From Lachnospiraceae bacterium (GTDB lineage: Bacteria > Bacillota > Clostridia > Lachnospirales > Lachnospiraceae): a DNA stretch of 61,066 nucleotides. Each line of letters opens with the position of its first letter. Positions within the stretch are counted from its first letter, which is position 1. Below the pieces are notes generated by a model that worked only from the letters and a program-made list of their open reading frames with translations, was not told the origin of the DNA and made no database searches. Positions 1-10,801 of the stretch are shown piece after piece. Where the stretch lies: contig JAJQHQ010000003.1 of the NCBI GenBank assembly GCA_021199655.1, positions 1-61,066 of the forward strand. Reading direction: 5' to 3'. A program made the translations under genes and the position numbers.

Positions 1-81
1 TTTATTGAGTTTTCAAGGTACACTGGCAATTTTATACTGCGAAGTTTGAGTTTCATAAAATATAAATTATCTTCAAGAATC

Positions 82-2655
<2,574 letters not shown>

Positions 2656-2694
2656 TGCAGATCTCCAATCATTGCTAAATTTATATCCCGAGAC

Positions 2695-2723
2695 ATTCTA
2701 ACACTTTATGCGGGAAAGGGCAA
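2695..2723 (-). promoter_or_regulatory. Predicted sigma-A promoter of secA
   Basis: On the minus strand TTGCCC (2718-2723) and TAGAAT (2695-2700) are separated by exactly 17 nt, about 40 nt upstream of the secA start codon and just past the rplT terminator. Confidence 0.7.
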
Positions 2724-2728
2724 GTAAA

Positions 2729-2760
2729 GAAAAAAAGAGAACCGCCGCAGGCGATCCTCT
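2729..2760 (-). terminator. Rho-independent terminator of infC-rpmI-rplT
   Basis: An 11-bp stem with two G-U pairs and a 3-nt loop (2736-2760) is followed on the minus strand by a run of seven T. It lies about 20 nt beyond the rplT stop codon and separates that operon from secA. Confidence 0.85.
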
Positions 2761-2780
2761 TAACTGTACGATTCACTGAC

Positions 2781-3137
2781 TTACGCCACCTTCGACTTTG
2801 CCAGTTCCACAAGCGAAGCAAAGCCTTCTGCGTCGTTCACTGCCATGTCCGCAAGAACCTTTCTGTTCAGCTCGACATTCGCAAGCTTTAAACCATGCAT
2901 AAACTGACTGTAGGACAGACCATTCATACGTGCACCTGCATTGATACGAGCGATCCAGAGCTGTCTGAACTGACGCTTCTTCTGCTTTCTTCCCGCATAA
3001 GAGCTTGCCAGCGCACGCATCACCGACTGTTTCGCGATACGATACTGCTTCGATCTCGCTCCTCTGTATCCTTTCGCGAGCTTCAGCACGCGATTATGTT
3101 TCTTTCTTCTGTTCATTCCACCTTTAATTCTGGCCAT
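2781..3137 (-). CDS. rplT: 50S ribosomal protein L20
   Basis: L20 is needed early in 50S subunit assembly and in many bacteria represses its own operon by binding the leader mRNA. The 118-residue product starts [16 protein letters not shown] and is of family length, with the basic N-terminal arm and the YSQFMHGL region typical of L20. It is the last gene of infC-rpmI-rplT, 22 nt after rpmI, and is followed by a strong terminator. Autoregulation through the long infC leader is known in other Firmicutes and is only inferred here. Confidence 0.98.
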   Translation of the reverse strand: MARIKGGMNRRKKHNRVLKLAKGYRGARSKQYRIAKQSVMRALASSYAGRKQKKRQFRQLWIARINAGARMNGLSYSQFMHGLKLANVELNRKVLADMAVNDAEGFASLVELAKSKVA

Positions 3138-3159
3138 CTCTTAATTCCTCCTCCAATAT

Positions 3160-3357
3160 TTACAGATACGGCAAAATCTTCTTCATGTTGGAAGCATTGG
3201 TCACATCCGTGATCGTAGACTTCCGAAGATTTCTCTTCCTCTTGGGTGATTTCTTGGTTAAGATATGGCTCTTATAAGCTTTGTTTCTCTTCAGCAGTCC
3301 GGAACCGGTCTTTGAGAACCGCTTCGCAGCCGCTCTGCTTGTCTTCATTTTTGGCAT
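3160..3357 (-). CDS. rpmI: 50S ribosomal protein L35
   Basis: L35 is a small basic protein of the large ribosomal subunit. The 65-residue product begins [20 protein letters not shown] and contains the KRKRNLR stretch characteristic of the family. It lies between infC and rplT in the conserved operon order, with a clear GGAGG-type ribosome-binding site upstream. Confidence 0.97.
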   Translation of the reverse strand: MPKMKTSRAAAKRFSKTGSGLLKRNKAYKSHILTKKSPKRKRNLRKSTITDVTNASNMKKILPYL

Positions 3358-3435
3358 TTCGTATTCCTCCTTCTGCTATCATTGAAAACGGCCAGAAGCC
3401 ATCTTCTTTGCACAAATCATAATCGTTCGCAGCTG

Positions 3436-3945
3436 TCACGAACGTTTTTCTGTCAAAAACAGGGTGAGGGTCCTGCCCTCCTGCTTGATCGGGCGATCGA
3501 TGACAGCAACATCAGAAAGCTCTTTCGCAATATCCTCCAGGATATAACGGTTCGCCTGCATATGCGCCATCTCTCTGCCGCGGAACCGCAGAGTCACTTT
3601 AACTTTGTTCCCCTTCGATAAGAACTTCCGGGCATTGTTCACCTTCGTGTTCAGATCGTTCTCATCAATGTTCGGAGATAACCGAATCTCTTTAATCTCG
3701 ACCGTTTTCTGTTTCTTCCTGGCCTCTTTTTCTTTCCTGGCCATCTCGTAACGATATTTCCCGTAATCGATAATCTTGCACACAGGCGGCTTTGCCGTCG
3801 GCGCAATCTTCACAAGGTCAAGCTCAGCCTCTCTCGCAAGCTTCTGAGCCTCTTTTGCAGACATAATACCAAGCTGCTCGCCGTGTTCACCGATCAAGCG
3901 GACTTCCCGGTCTCTGATTTGTTCGTTAATCATTAAATCGCTAAT
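3436..3945 (-). CDS. infC: Translation initiation factor IF-3, probable AUU start
   Basis: IF-3 keeps 30S subunits free and proofreads the start codon. The family core (VRLIGEHGEQLGI, AKPPVCKIIDYGKYRYE, EIRLSPNIDENDLNTK, a C-terminal domain with RFRGREM) is intact. I place the start at an ATT codon (3943-3945) because GGAGG (3955-3959) lies 9 nt upstream and the product then begins (M)SDLMINEQIRDREVRL, as in other IF-3 proteins. The alternatives are an internal ATG at 3933, or a longer frame to 3993 that runs into the leader hairpin and is unlikely. AUU starts in infC allow IF-3 to repress its own synthesis in E. coli. Confidence 0.93.
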   Translation of the reverse strand: MSDLMINEQIRDREVRLIGEHGEQLGIMSAKEAQKLAREAELDLVKIAPTAKPPVCKIIDYGKYRYEMARKEKEARKKQKTVEIKEIRLSPNIDENDLNTKVNNARKFLSKGNKVKVTLRFRGREMAHMQANRYILEDIAKELSDVAVIDRPIKQEGRTLTLFLTEKRS

Positions 3946-3959
3946 CTTCGTACACCTCC

Positions 3960-4165
3960 ACACACTGATAAAAATAGAAAAGGTGGATAACAAAGCTATC
4001 CACCTGCATACTCAGACAAATACAGACTCATCGTCTCCGATATCCCACAACTACCAGAACCGCCGTCTGCTCAAATAACTGTCTTCCATATAAACCGCCG
4101 GTCACAACAACGTCTCCTGCGTGCCGGGGTGAGAGTGGATACTCTGCTTCCTGTTCTTCACAACT
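3960..4165 (-). promoter_or_regulatory. Long infC operon leader with attenuator
   Basis: About 200 nt lie between the infC promoter and its ribosome-binding site. The last part forms a perfect 9-bp hairpin (AGGTGGATA 3981-3989 with TATCCACCT 3997-4005) followed on the minus strand by a T-rich tract (3968-3980), so it can act as an intrinsic terminator just before the gene. Leaders of this operon in other Firmicutes are L20-binding attenuators. Membership in that RNA family was not tested. Confidence 0.65.
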
Positions 4166-4171
4166 TCGGCT

Positions 4172-4200
4172 ATAATAGCACAGGACACCGCAAGTGTCAA
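4172..4200 (-). promoter_or_regulatory. Predicted sigma-A promoter of infC-rpmI-rplT
   Basis: The minus strand carries TTGACA (4195-4200), a 17-nt spacer and TATTAT (4172-4177). The expected start of transcription is near 4165, leaving a leader of roughly 220 nt. Confidence 0.8.
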
Positions 4201-4220
4201 TGGATTTTTTTCAATACATA

Positions 4221-4271
4221 TTTTCATACGTACTTCGCAGCAAGCGCAAAGTACTGTCCTGAATCAGTTGC
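4221..4271. repeat. Family A element, right half only
   Basis: This is the right-end hairpin (GTACTTCGCA paired with a slightly altered arm) followed by CTGTCCTGAATCAGTTGC. It lies between the MATE gene and the infC promoter. No left half is seen, so it is a partial copy. Confidence 0.75.
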
Positions 4272-4276
4272 TTTTT

Positions 4277-5644
4277 TCACACATTTTCCCGTGTAATATT
4301 CTTCAGCCATTTTCTGCTTCTGTAATGATGGATCACCCAGGGCCATTTGACGAATTCATCCGTGCAGAGAAGAAAATAAACCCACATCGGCGGCAGTTTC
4401 AGGACAAACGCCGCGAAAAAGCCAAGCGGCACTCCATAACACCACATATCAATCGTGTCGCAGATCAGGCCGAAGCGGCTGTCGCCGCCCGCACGGAAGA
4501 TTCCCGCGATCAGAGTGGTGTTTACCGCTGACCCGGTAATGTAATACGTATTGATCAGCAGCATGATCTTCAGGTAGCCTCTCGCGGTATCCGACAGAGA
4601 GACCGCCGGCAGTACAAAAGGCATCGACGCTGCCACCAGAATGCCGCCGAATATGCCGGACGCCACCGTCAGCTGCATGGAACGGGACGCGTCCCGCTCT
4701 GCCTCCTCCAGCTGATTCGCGCCGATCTTTTTCCCCACGTAGATGCCGGACGCGCTCGCAATGCTGTAGCAGAGCACCGTGCCGAAATTGCGCACCACCA
4801 CCACGATCGCATTCGCGGCCACCACATCGGTTCCCATATGCCCCATGATCACAGAATACATGGAAAAAGCAACGCTCCAGCTGATATCGTTGGCCACGGC
4901 CGGAACGGCCAGATGCAGGAAATCCTGCATCAGCACACCGCTCTTCCAGAACATGGCTTCCGGACGCAGCCGGACTGCATTGCCTGAGACAATGGACACG
5001 CCAAAACAGGCGATCAGCTGAATCCCGCGCGAGATGGCTGTTGCGATCGCCACGCCCTGCGCACCAAGCCGCGGCGCACCAAACAGGCCATACACGAAAA
5101 CCGCGTTCAGGCAGACATTGATCAGCAGTGCGCTGACATTCAGTGCCGTACTGATCTTCACCTTCTCCACGCTTCGTAAAATGGCAAGATAAACTTCCGA
5201 AAAGCCCCAGCACAGGAAGCTGATGCTGACGATACGCAGATAAGACGCTCCAATCTGAATCAGTTCCTGATCCGAAGTAAAAAGGGTCATCATCAGCCCC
5301 GGAACCACTGCGGACGGAACCGCAAAAAGCAGCGAAATTCCCAGAGAAAAGCGCAGGGCGATTCCTTCGATCTTCTCAATTGCCTGTGTATTGCCCTGGC
5401 CCCAATACTGCGCGCAGAGCATGGTCGCTCCGGTACCGATCCCGTAAAACACCATATATAAAACGCTGGAATACTGCGTCGCCAGCGACACGGCCGAGAC
5501 CGCTGACTGGCCGACAGAGTTCAGCATGATCACGTCTGTCGAGCTGATTGCCGCGCTGAACAGATTCTGTATCACGATCGGGAGTGCCAGCCGCATGATC
5601 ATGCGGTAGGATTCCATTCCCGCTCTGTTTCCATTTTTTTTCAT
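4277..5644 (-). CDS. MATE family multidrug/Na+ antiporter
   Basis: MATE transporters export drugs or metabolites in exchange for Na+ or H+ across the cytoplasmic membrane. The 455-residue product has about twelve hydrophobic segments in two similar halves. The first half begins RLALPIVIQNLFSAAISSTDVIMLNSVG, with the usual GIGTGATMLCAQYWGQG region after TM2, and the second restarts near LAVPAVANDISWSVAFSMYSVIMGHMGTD. Substrate cannot be told from sequence. Codons near the start (MKKNGNRAG) suit the chosen ATG. It is 36 nt downstream of cobT on the same strand, with no obvious terminator between. Confidence 0.9.
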   Translation of the reverse strand: MKKNGNRAGMESYRMIMRLALPIVIQNLFSAAISSTDVIMLNSVGQSAVSAVSLATQYSSVLYMVFYGIGTGATMLCAQYWGQGNTQAIEKIEGIALRFSLGISLLFAVPSAVVPGLMMTLFTSDQELIQIGASYLRIVSISFLCWGFSEVYLAILRSVEKVKISTALNVSALLINVCLNAVFVYGLFGAPRLGAQGVAIATAISRGIQLIACFGVSIVSGNAVRLRPEAMFWKSGVLMQDFLHLAVPAVANDISWSVAFSMYSVIMGHMGTDVVAANAIVVVVRNFGTVLCYSIASASGIYVGKKIGANQLEEAERDASRSMQLTVASGIFGGILVAASMPFVLPAVSLSDTARGYLKIMLLINTYYITGSAVNTTLIAGIFRAGGDSRFGLICDTIDMWCYGVPLGFFAAFVLKLPPMWVYFLLCTDEFVKWPWVIHHYRSRKWLKNITRENV

Positions 5645-5680
5645 AAAACCCTCAACATTTTTCTCTTATGTCTTCTTCTC

Positions 5681-6742
5681 TCAAACCAATTCCTGATACG
5701 CCTCTACCTGGATCTGGTCGAATGTACTCATTCTGTGATAGATTTCCGCGCCCATGTCGATCAGCGGGAACGCTGCCACTGCGCCGCTGCCTTCACCAAG
5801 GCACATTCCTGCGTCAAGAGCCGGTTCGAGATCCAGCTCTTTCAGGATCCTGCGTGCCGCGGGTTCTTTGGATACATGGGTCGCCAGCATATAGTCCTTC
5901 GCTGCCGGACAAAGATGCGCCGCGAGCAAAGCGCCGACTGATGAAATAAAGCCGTCGATCAGCACCGGCACATGGTAAGCTGCTCCTCCAAGGAAAAGCC
6001 CCGCGATCCCGGCGATGTCGAATCCGCCTACATCCGCAAGCACCGTGAGCGCGTCCTGTTCATAAAGATTCCAGCGGTCAATAGCCTCCTGAATAACGCG
6101 GATTTTCGTATTTAATCCTTCCGTTGAAAGTCCTGCTCCGCGGCCGGTCATCTCCACTGCCGGCACCTTTAACAGCGCACTCGCCACAGCACTGGAGGTT
6201 GTAGTATTACCGATGCCCATCTCGCCGGTCGCAATCAGATCATACCCCTGTCCCTTTAGTTCCTCCGTCAGGGTAATTCCGGTCATCAGTGCACGCACTG
6301 CCTCCTCGCGCGTCATCGCAGGCTCTTTTGCAAAATTTTTCGTCCCATACGCAATTTTTCGTTTTTCTACACGAGGTGTATCGACCGCCATGCCGATGTC
6401 AATCGGCCGGATATCTGCGCCTGCAAGGCAGCACATGATCGCCGCGCAGGATTTTTCATCCAGAAAGTTTTCCGCCACAATCGCAGTTACCTCCTGTCCG
6501 GTCTGTGTCACGCCCTCCTCAACAATGCCGTTGTCAGCGCACATCGGCACAAGGATTTTTTTTGCAGTACGAATATCCGGACTGTGCTGTGCCGCAGCAA
6601 TGTGTGTAATCGCATCCTCCATCCAGCCCAGACTGTGCAGAGGCTTCGCGATGCTGTCCCAGCGTTTCCGGCTGACCGCGGCCGCGGCCGCGTCGCCCGG
6701 TGTGATGCTCTCCAGGATCTGATTGAATTGTGTTTCGCTCAT
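5681..6742 (-). CDS. cobT: Nicotinate-nucleotide:dimethylbenzimidazole phosphoribosyltransferase CobT
   Basis: CobT transfers phosphoribose from nicotinate mononucleotide to the lower-ligand base, giving the alpha-ribotide that is joined to cobinamide in late cobalamin synthesis. The 353-residue length, the LVPMCADNGIVEEGVTQTG block, the ATGEMGIGNTTTSSAV glycine-rich motif and the near-C-terminal LGEGSGAVAAFPLID region, which holds the family's catalytic glutamate, all fit. AAGGAG precedes the ATG. It is the lower-ligand gene of the scattered cobalamin set, transcribed toward the MATE gene. Confidence 0.96.
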   Translation of the reverse strand: MSETQFNQILESITPGDAAAAAVSRKRWDSIAKPLHSLGWMEDAITHIAAAQHSPDIRTAKKILVPMCADNGIVEEGVTQTGQEVTAIVAENFLDEKSCAAIMCCLAGADIRPIDIGMAVDTPRVEKRKIAYGTKNFAKEPAMTREEAVRALMTGITLTEELKGQGYDLIATGEMGIGNTTTSSAVASALLKVPAVEMTGRGAGLSTEGLNTKIRVIQEAIDRWNLYEQDALTVLADVGGFDIAGIAGLFLGGAAYHVPVLIDGFISSVGALLAAHLCPAAKDYMLATHVSKEPAARRILKELDLEPALDAGMCLGEGSGAVAAFPLIDMGAEIYHRMSTFDQIQVEAYQELV

Positions 6743-6772
6743 TTTCGTGTATCTCCTTTTCTATCTTTTTTC

Positions 6773-6823
6773 ATAACGGTTCCGTACTTTCACAGTACCC
6801 ACTATTACTTTCCTGAATAGTTA
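6773..6823. repeat. Family A element, degenerate short copy
   Basis: ATAACGGTTCCGTACTTTCACAGTACC resembles the left hairpin and CCTGAATAGTTAT matches the right terminus. The middle has been lost. It lies between cobT and cbiA. Confidence 0.6.
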
Positions 6824-6898
6824 TGCACATGCCTTCTTTTGCACATCTTTTCGGCATATACATCTTATCCGTTTTCTGAAGTTTTCTTCTCTGAAAAG

Positions 6899-8503
6899 TC
6901 AATCAGGCTCCTCTTTCTCCAATTCCTGCATCACGAAAAAATTACGGGCGCACTCCAGAAATCGTGCAGCAAAGCCGGGATTGGACCAATAATACAGATG
7001 CGGGTATCCCGCCACACTGTAGTCGGTTGCGTGAATACACTGCCATGTGCGCTTTCCGGCCGGTTTCTGCGCGACATAGTCGTTTCCGGGATCTGTACTG
7101 TCAAAGTAGTGAAACTCGTGTGCGCGGATGGTCTCGCCGGGATGCAGAAACCCTGCGTTGGAGTGCTCAGTTGTAAGTGTAATATACCCGAACCTGCCCA
7201 GCTTCGGTGTCCGATAAGACCGCCCCGCTATGCAACCGCACATCGGCCAGGCCTGCCCTTCCATATCTTCCATGGATTCATGCAGGTACATAAATCCGCC
7301 GCATTCCGCCAGATAAGGGATGCCGCCCGCGATTGCCTCCCGGATCGCGCATTTCATCGATGCATTCTCCGAAAGCTGCTTTGCGTACAGTTCCGGATAG
7401 CCGCCTCCCAGGATCAGGCCGTTGATGTGCTCCGGAAGCCGCGCATCATGCAGCGGTGAAAACGGCACGAGTTCTGCGCCGAGTGAGATCAGCAGATCCA
7501 GATTGTCCTGATAATAAAAGCAAAATGCCTCGTCCTGCGCGATGGCTATTCGCGGAGCGGCAGTTTTCCGGTTTCCATACGGATTGCATTCTCCTGATTT
7601 GATTGGGTTCCTGTCAGCAGCATCACTCATTCGGATAGCCGCGCAATCTTTCGAATCCGTTATCAGACTCTGCACGCTCTCCGGCAGATTCAGCACCTCG
7701 TCCTCATAGTCCTCCGCTTCCTGAGCAAGGGAAAGAATCCCGTCAAGGTCCAGGCACTGCTCCAGTTCTGCCGCCAGCCGAGCCAGCCTTTCCTTCAGAT
7801 TCGCAATCTCTCCCGGCGTCACCAGTCCAAGATGCCGGCTTTCAATCACTGCGTCATCCATTCTGGGGACATAGCCATACAGGCGCACCCCTGTCTGCTT
7901 TTCGATTTCTTCTTTTAACAGCAGATATGTCATTTTTGTCGTCTGATTCAGGATGACGCCGCGGATCCGATTTCTGCCGCCTGACGTTTCACAGGCACAT
8001 CGTGCAGATTGACTGCTCTGCGATAGTTGATTCCCCGAAGAAGACTGGCTGACCTGCTTCTCCTGCCAGCATTGTGTCTCGTAATTCAAATACCCCTGTA
8101 TCAGCGGAATTACCGACCGGCTCATACCGCGCGCGTTCACGATCAGGATGATCGGCGTGTCCGTCACAGACGCCAGATCATACGAAGACGCCTTTACCGA
8201 AATTCCTCCCAGCCCGTCGTATAGCCCCATCACGCCCTCCAGCACAGAAATGCCGGCGTTTTTCGCGTTTTTTGCAAACAGATGCCGTGTCACCTGCTCA
8301 TCCGTAAAAAAGGTGTCCAGATTCCTCGACGGCGTACCGATCACCCGGGAATGGAACATCGGATCAATGTAGTCCGGGCCGCATTTAAAGGAGGCAGGAT
8401 TCAGCCCGCGCCCACAGAGTGCCTGCAGGATTCCGCAGGTGATCATGGTCTTTCCGCTGCCGCTTGACGGCGCGGCAAACATGACTCTCGGCAAATGCAG
8501 CAT
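6899..8503 (-). CDS. cbiA: Cobyrinate a,c-diamide synthase CbiA
   Basis: CbiA uses glutamine and ATP to amidate the a and c side chains of (cobalt-)sirohydrochlorin-derived cobyrinate. The N-terminal dethiobiotin-synthetase-like domain has the P-loop SGSGKT and KCGPDYIDPMFH. The C-terminal class I amidotransferase domain has AECGGFMYL with the nucleophilic Cys, and RAHEFHYF. The start at 8503 is chosen because AGGAG lies 9 nt before it and the protein then begins MLHLPRVMFAAPSSGSGKT. Two hydrophilic insertions, one Ser/Gln-rich (about 7975-8080) and one near 7560-7660, make it longer than usual. Confidence 0.95.
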   Translation of the reverse strand: MLHLPRVMFAAPSSGSGKTMITCGILQALCGRGLNPASFKCGPDYIDPMFHSRVIGTPSRNLDTFFTDEQVTRHLFAKNAKNAGISVLEGVMGLYDGLGGISVKASSYDLASVTDTPIILIVNARGMSRSVIPLIQGYLNYETQCWQEKQVSQSSSGNQLSQSSQSARCACETSGGRNRIRGVILNQTTKMTYLLLKEEIEKQTGVRLYGYVPRMDDAVIESRHLGLVTPGEIANLKERLARLAAELEQCLDLDGILSLAQEAEDYEDEVLNLPESVQSLITDSKDCAAIRMSDAADRNPIKSGECNPYGNRKTAAPRIAIAQDEAFCFYYQDNLDLLISLGAELVPFSPLHDARLPEHINGLILGGGYPELYAKQLSENASMKCAIREAIAGGIPYLAECGGFMYLHESMEDMEGQAWPMCGCIAGRSYRTPKLGRFGYITLTTEHSNAGFLHPGETIRAHEFHYFDSTDPGNDYVAQKPAGKRTWQCIHATDYSVAGYPHLYYWSNPGFAARFLECARNFFVMQELEKEEPD

Positions 8504-8554
8504 GGTGGTGGTCTCCTTTCCGGCTCTAAATGATTGCACCGTTTTTCTTCTGAC

Positions 8555-8604
8555 AGAATAACACAAAACGGCTGCTTGTACAATCAGCAAAAATCTGATA
8601 TGAT
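8555..8604. promoter_or_regulatory. Divergent promoters with overlapping -35 boxes (cbiA / HAD gene)
   Basis: A palindrome TTGTACAA (8576-8583) supplies both -35 boxes. On the plus strand TTGTAC (8576-8581), 17 nt and TATGAT (8599-8604) point to the HAD gene. On the minus strand TTGTAC (8578-8583), 17 nt and TATTCT (8555-8560) point to cbiA. Confidence 0.7.
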
Positions 8605-8653
8605 GGGCTGCGCAGACATCTGAGCTTATAAATTGGATTGAGAGATTCCTGTT

Positions 8654-9304
8654 ATGATAAAAAATATTATATTTGATATTGGAAATGTTCTGGTTGATTT
8701 TGACTCACAAACTTATTTGAAAGGCTTTGGCTTCGCGCCCGAAAAGGAAAAAAGAATCCGCGGAATCACTTTTGACGGTCCCATCTGGCGTGAATACGAC
8801 CGCGGCGTCATCCCCGTAAAGCAGCTTCGCGAAAAGCTTGCTGCCCTTGCCCTTCCGGAAGACCGGGAGGATGTGCTTCAGGTCTTTGACCGTTCGCACG
8901 AGACCATTCACAGACGGGATTTTGCGATTCCATGGATTCTCTCCCTGCAGGAGCAGGGGCTTAAGACCTGGTATCTCTCCAACTATTCGGACTGGATGAT
9001 CCAGCGAACACAGAAAGCGCTGGATTTTCTGCCGTATCTGCACGGCGGACTGTTTTCCTGCGAGGTCGGCCAGATCAAGCCTGAGCCGGAGATTTTTCAG
9101 TCTTTTCTGCAGCGTTTTCCGCAAATCCGGCCGGACGAATCTGTCTTTTTCGATGATTCACCCACAAATATTCAGGCTGCCTGCACGCTTGGTTTTCACG
9201 GTATCGTCTTTCGGAACCAGGAGCAGGCAAGCAAGGAGTTGACAGCATATACCGAGGGGTATGCCATCTGCACTCCCCCTCACATAGTATCATACAGGAA
9301 GTGA
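8654..9304 (+). CDS. HAD-superfamily phosphatase, subfamily IA (YihX-like)
   Basis: This is a likely small-molecule phosphatase of 216 residues. Motif I is FDIGNVLVDFD with the nucleophilic Asp. The position usually held by a second Asp is Gly, as is common in the FDLGNVL-type group that includes the sugar-phosphate phosphatase YihX. A Ser/Thr motif II (YLSNYS), a motif III Lys (GQIKPEPEIF) and motif IV FFDDSPTNI are all present. It is one of two plus-strand genes, with its own promoter. Its last 25 bp overlap the convergent Uma2 gene. Substrate is unknown. Confidence 0.88.
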   Translation: MIKNIIFDIGNVLVDFDSQTYLKGFGFAPEKEKRIRGITFDGPIWREYDRGVIPVKQLREKLAALALPEDREDVLQVFDRSHETIHRRDFAIPWILSLQEQGLKTWYLSNYSDWMIQRTQKALDFLPYLHGGLFSCEVGQIKPEPEIFQSFLQRFPQIRPDESVFFDDSPTNIQAACTLGFHGIVFRNQEQASKELTAYTEGYAICTPPHIVSYRK

Positions 9305-9990
9305 ATCTCCTCGTAGATCTGCACAAAATCCACCACACAGCCCCCGCCATAAATACCGACGGGCACAGAATCTTCGAAACTGTATATCCGATAGCCATCT
9401 CCCTTTTCAAATTCATAGACAAATACTCTTTTTTGAATCGGGTCGATGATCCAGTATTCCCGCACTCCGGCTTTTTTGTACTTGGTCAATTTCAGTGTGC
9501 GGTCTTTTTTCGATGTAGAAGGAGACAACACCTCCACCACAAGATCAGGAGCACCGTAAACTTGTCCTTTTTGCAATTTGGAATAATCGCAGATAATCAG
9601 CACATCCGGCTGAACAACAGTCCTGTCGTCACAATCCAGCTGCACGTCTACCGGTGTAAAAGCCCGGCATGAACCGTGGTTTTTCCGAATATAGTCATTA
9701 AAGACTGCCTGAAGACTGTCTCCAAATGCCTGATGAATATAATTCGGAGCAGCCATATCGTAAAACACACCATCGATCAACTCCACTCTCTGGTCGTCCG
9801 GCAGTGCCAGATAGTCTTCCAGCGTGTACTCTCCCTGATGTTTTGAGGCCGCGTACTCCGCCAGCGCCTCCGACACCTGCATAGGAGCTGTTTCTTCAAA
9901 CGTATATCCCGTACATTTTCCATCTGTGCTGTTCTCCGCATTTTCTACCCGGATTTCTTTTCCAGCCTTTACAAAAATAATTCGTTCCAT
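9280..9990 (-). CDS. Uma2-family PD-(D/E)XK nuclease-like protein, copy 1
   Basis: Uma2 (DUF820) proteins have a restriction-endonuclease-like fold; their cellular role is unclear. The core reads VQPDVLIICD, then VVEVLSPSTSKKDR, then KYKKAGVREYWIIDP, which supplies the family's catalytic D-E-K pattern. The N-terminal 75 residues (charged, then EYTLEDYLALPDDQRVELIDGVFYDMAAP) are also typical. The start at 9990 follows AGGAGGT; the frame is open to 10122 but lacks a better site. It is about 80% identical by eye to the next gene upstream, so this is a tandem duplicate. Confidence 0.88.
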   Translation of the reverse strand: MERIIFVKAGKEIRVENAENSTDGKCTGYTFEETAPMQVSEALAEYAASKHQGEYTLEDYLALPDDQRVELIDGVFYDMAAPNYIHQAFGDSLQAVFNDYIRKNHGSCRAFTPVDVQLDCDDRTVVQPDVLIICDYSKLQKGQVYGAPDLVVEVLSPSTSKKDRTLKLTKYKKAGVREYWIIDPIQKRVFVYEFEKGDGYRIYSFEDSVPVGIYGGGCVVDFVQIYEEIHFLYDTM

Positions 9991-10084
9991 AAATACCTCC
10001 TGTTTTTCATCATAAGACCTTTGCCGAAGGGCTTGGTAAAGCAGTTTCTTATTTTCCATAGGAATTCTAAAAGGTAAGAATTTT

Positions 10085-10801
10085 TTATACACACGTATCA
10101 TACAGTCCCTGAATCTCCTCATAAATCTGCGCGAAATCTACCATACAGTCCCCATTGTAAATCCCGACCGGCACAGAATCTTCAAAGCTGTAGATCCTGC
10201 AGCCATCTCCTTTTTCAAACTCATAGACGAACACTCTCTTTCGATCCGGGTCGATGATCCAGTATTCCCACACACCGGCTTTTTTGTATTTCGTCAGCTT
10301 CAGCAATCTGTCCTTCTTTGAAGTGCTCGGAGATAATACCTCCACCACAAGTTCCGGAGCACCGTAAACACGTTCCCGGCGCAGCTTCAACGGATCACAG
10401 ATGATCAAAACATCCGGCTGAACAATCGTCTTATCATCACAGTCCAACTGCACATCCACCGGCGCAGTAAATGCCAAGCAGGAGCCTAAATTTTTGCCTA
10501 TATATGCATCAAAGCTGCGCCAGACCCTGGAGCCGATTGCCTGATGGATCAGAGTCGGAGCTGCCATATCGTAAAATACACCGTCGATCAGCTCCACTCT
10601 CTGGTCATCCGGCAGTGCCAGATAGTCTTCCAGCGTGTACTCTCCCTGATGTTTTGAGGCCGCGTACTCCGCCAGCGCTTCCGACACCTGCATGGGAGCT
10701 GTTTCTTCAAACGTATATCCCGTACATTTTCCATCTACGCTGTTCTCCGTATTTTCCACCCGGATTTCTTTTCCATCCTTTACCAAAATAATTCGTTCCA
10801 T
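10085..10801 (-). CDS. Uma2-family PD-(D/E)XK nuclease-like protein, copy 2
   Basis: This 238-residue paralogue of the downstream neighbour shares almost the same N-terminal 90 residues and the same catalytic pattern (VQPDVLIICD, VVEVLSPSTSKKDR, YKKAGVWEYWIIDP). AAGGAGA precedes the ATG. It ends 95 nt before copy 1 starts. A short segment upstream of each copy (ATTCTAAAAGG, at 10064 and 10929) is also shared, so the duplicated unit included part of the leader. No partner gene hinting at function is adjacent. Confidence 0.87.
   Translation of the reverse strand: MERIILVKDGKEIRVENTENSVDGKCTGYTFEETAPMQVSEALAEYAASKHQGEYTLEDYLALPDDQRVELIDGVFYDMAAPTLIHQAIGSRVWRSFDAYIGKNLGSCLAFTAPVDVQLDCDDKTIVQPDVLIICDPLKLRRERVYGAPELVVEVLSPSTSKKDRLLKLTKYKKAGVWEYWIIDPDRKRVFVYEFEKGDGCRIYSFEDSVPVGIYNGDCMVDFAQIYEEIQGLYDTCV

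Noticed and set aside
1-81. Region downstream of secA
   Set aside because: It is short and AT-rich with no clear terminator stem or gene.
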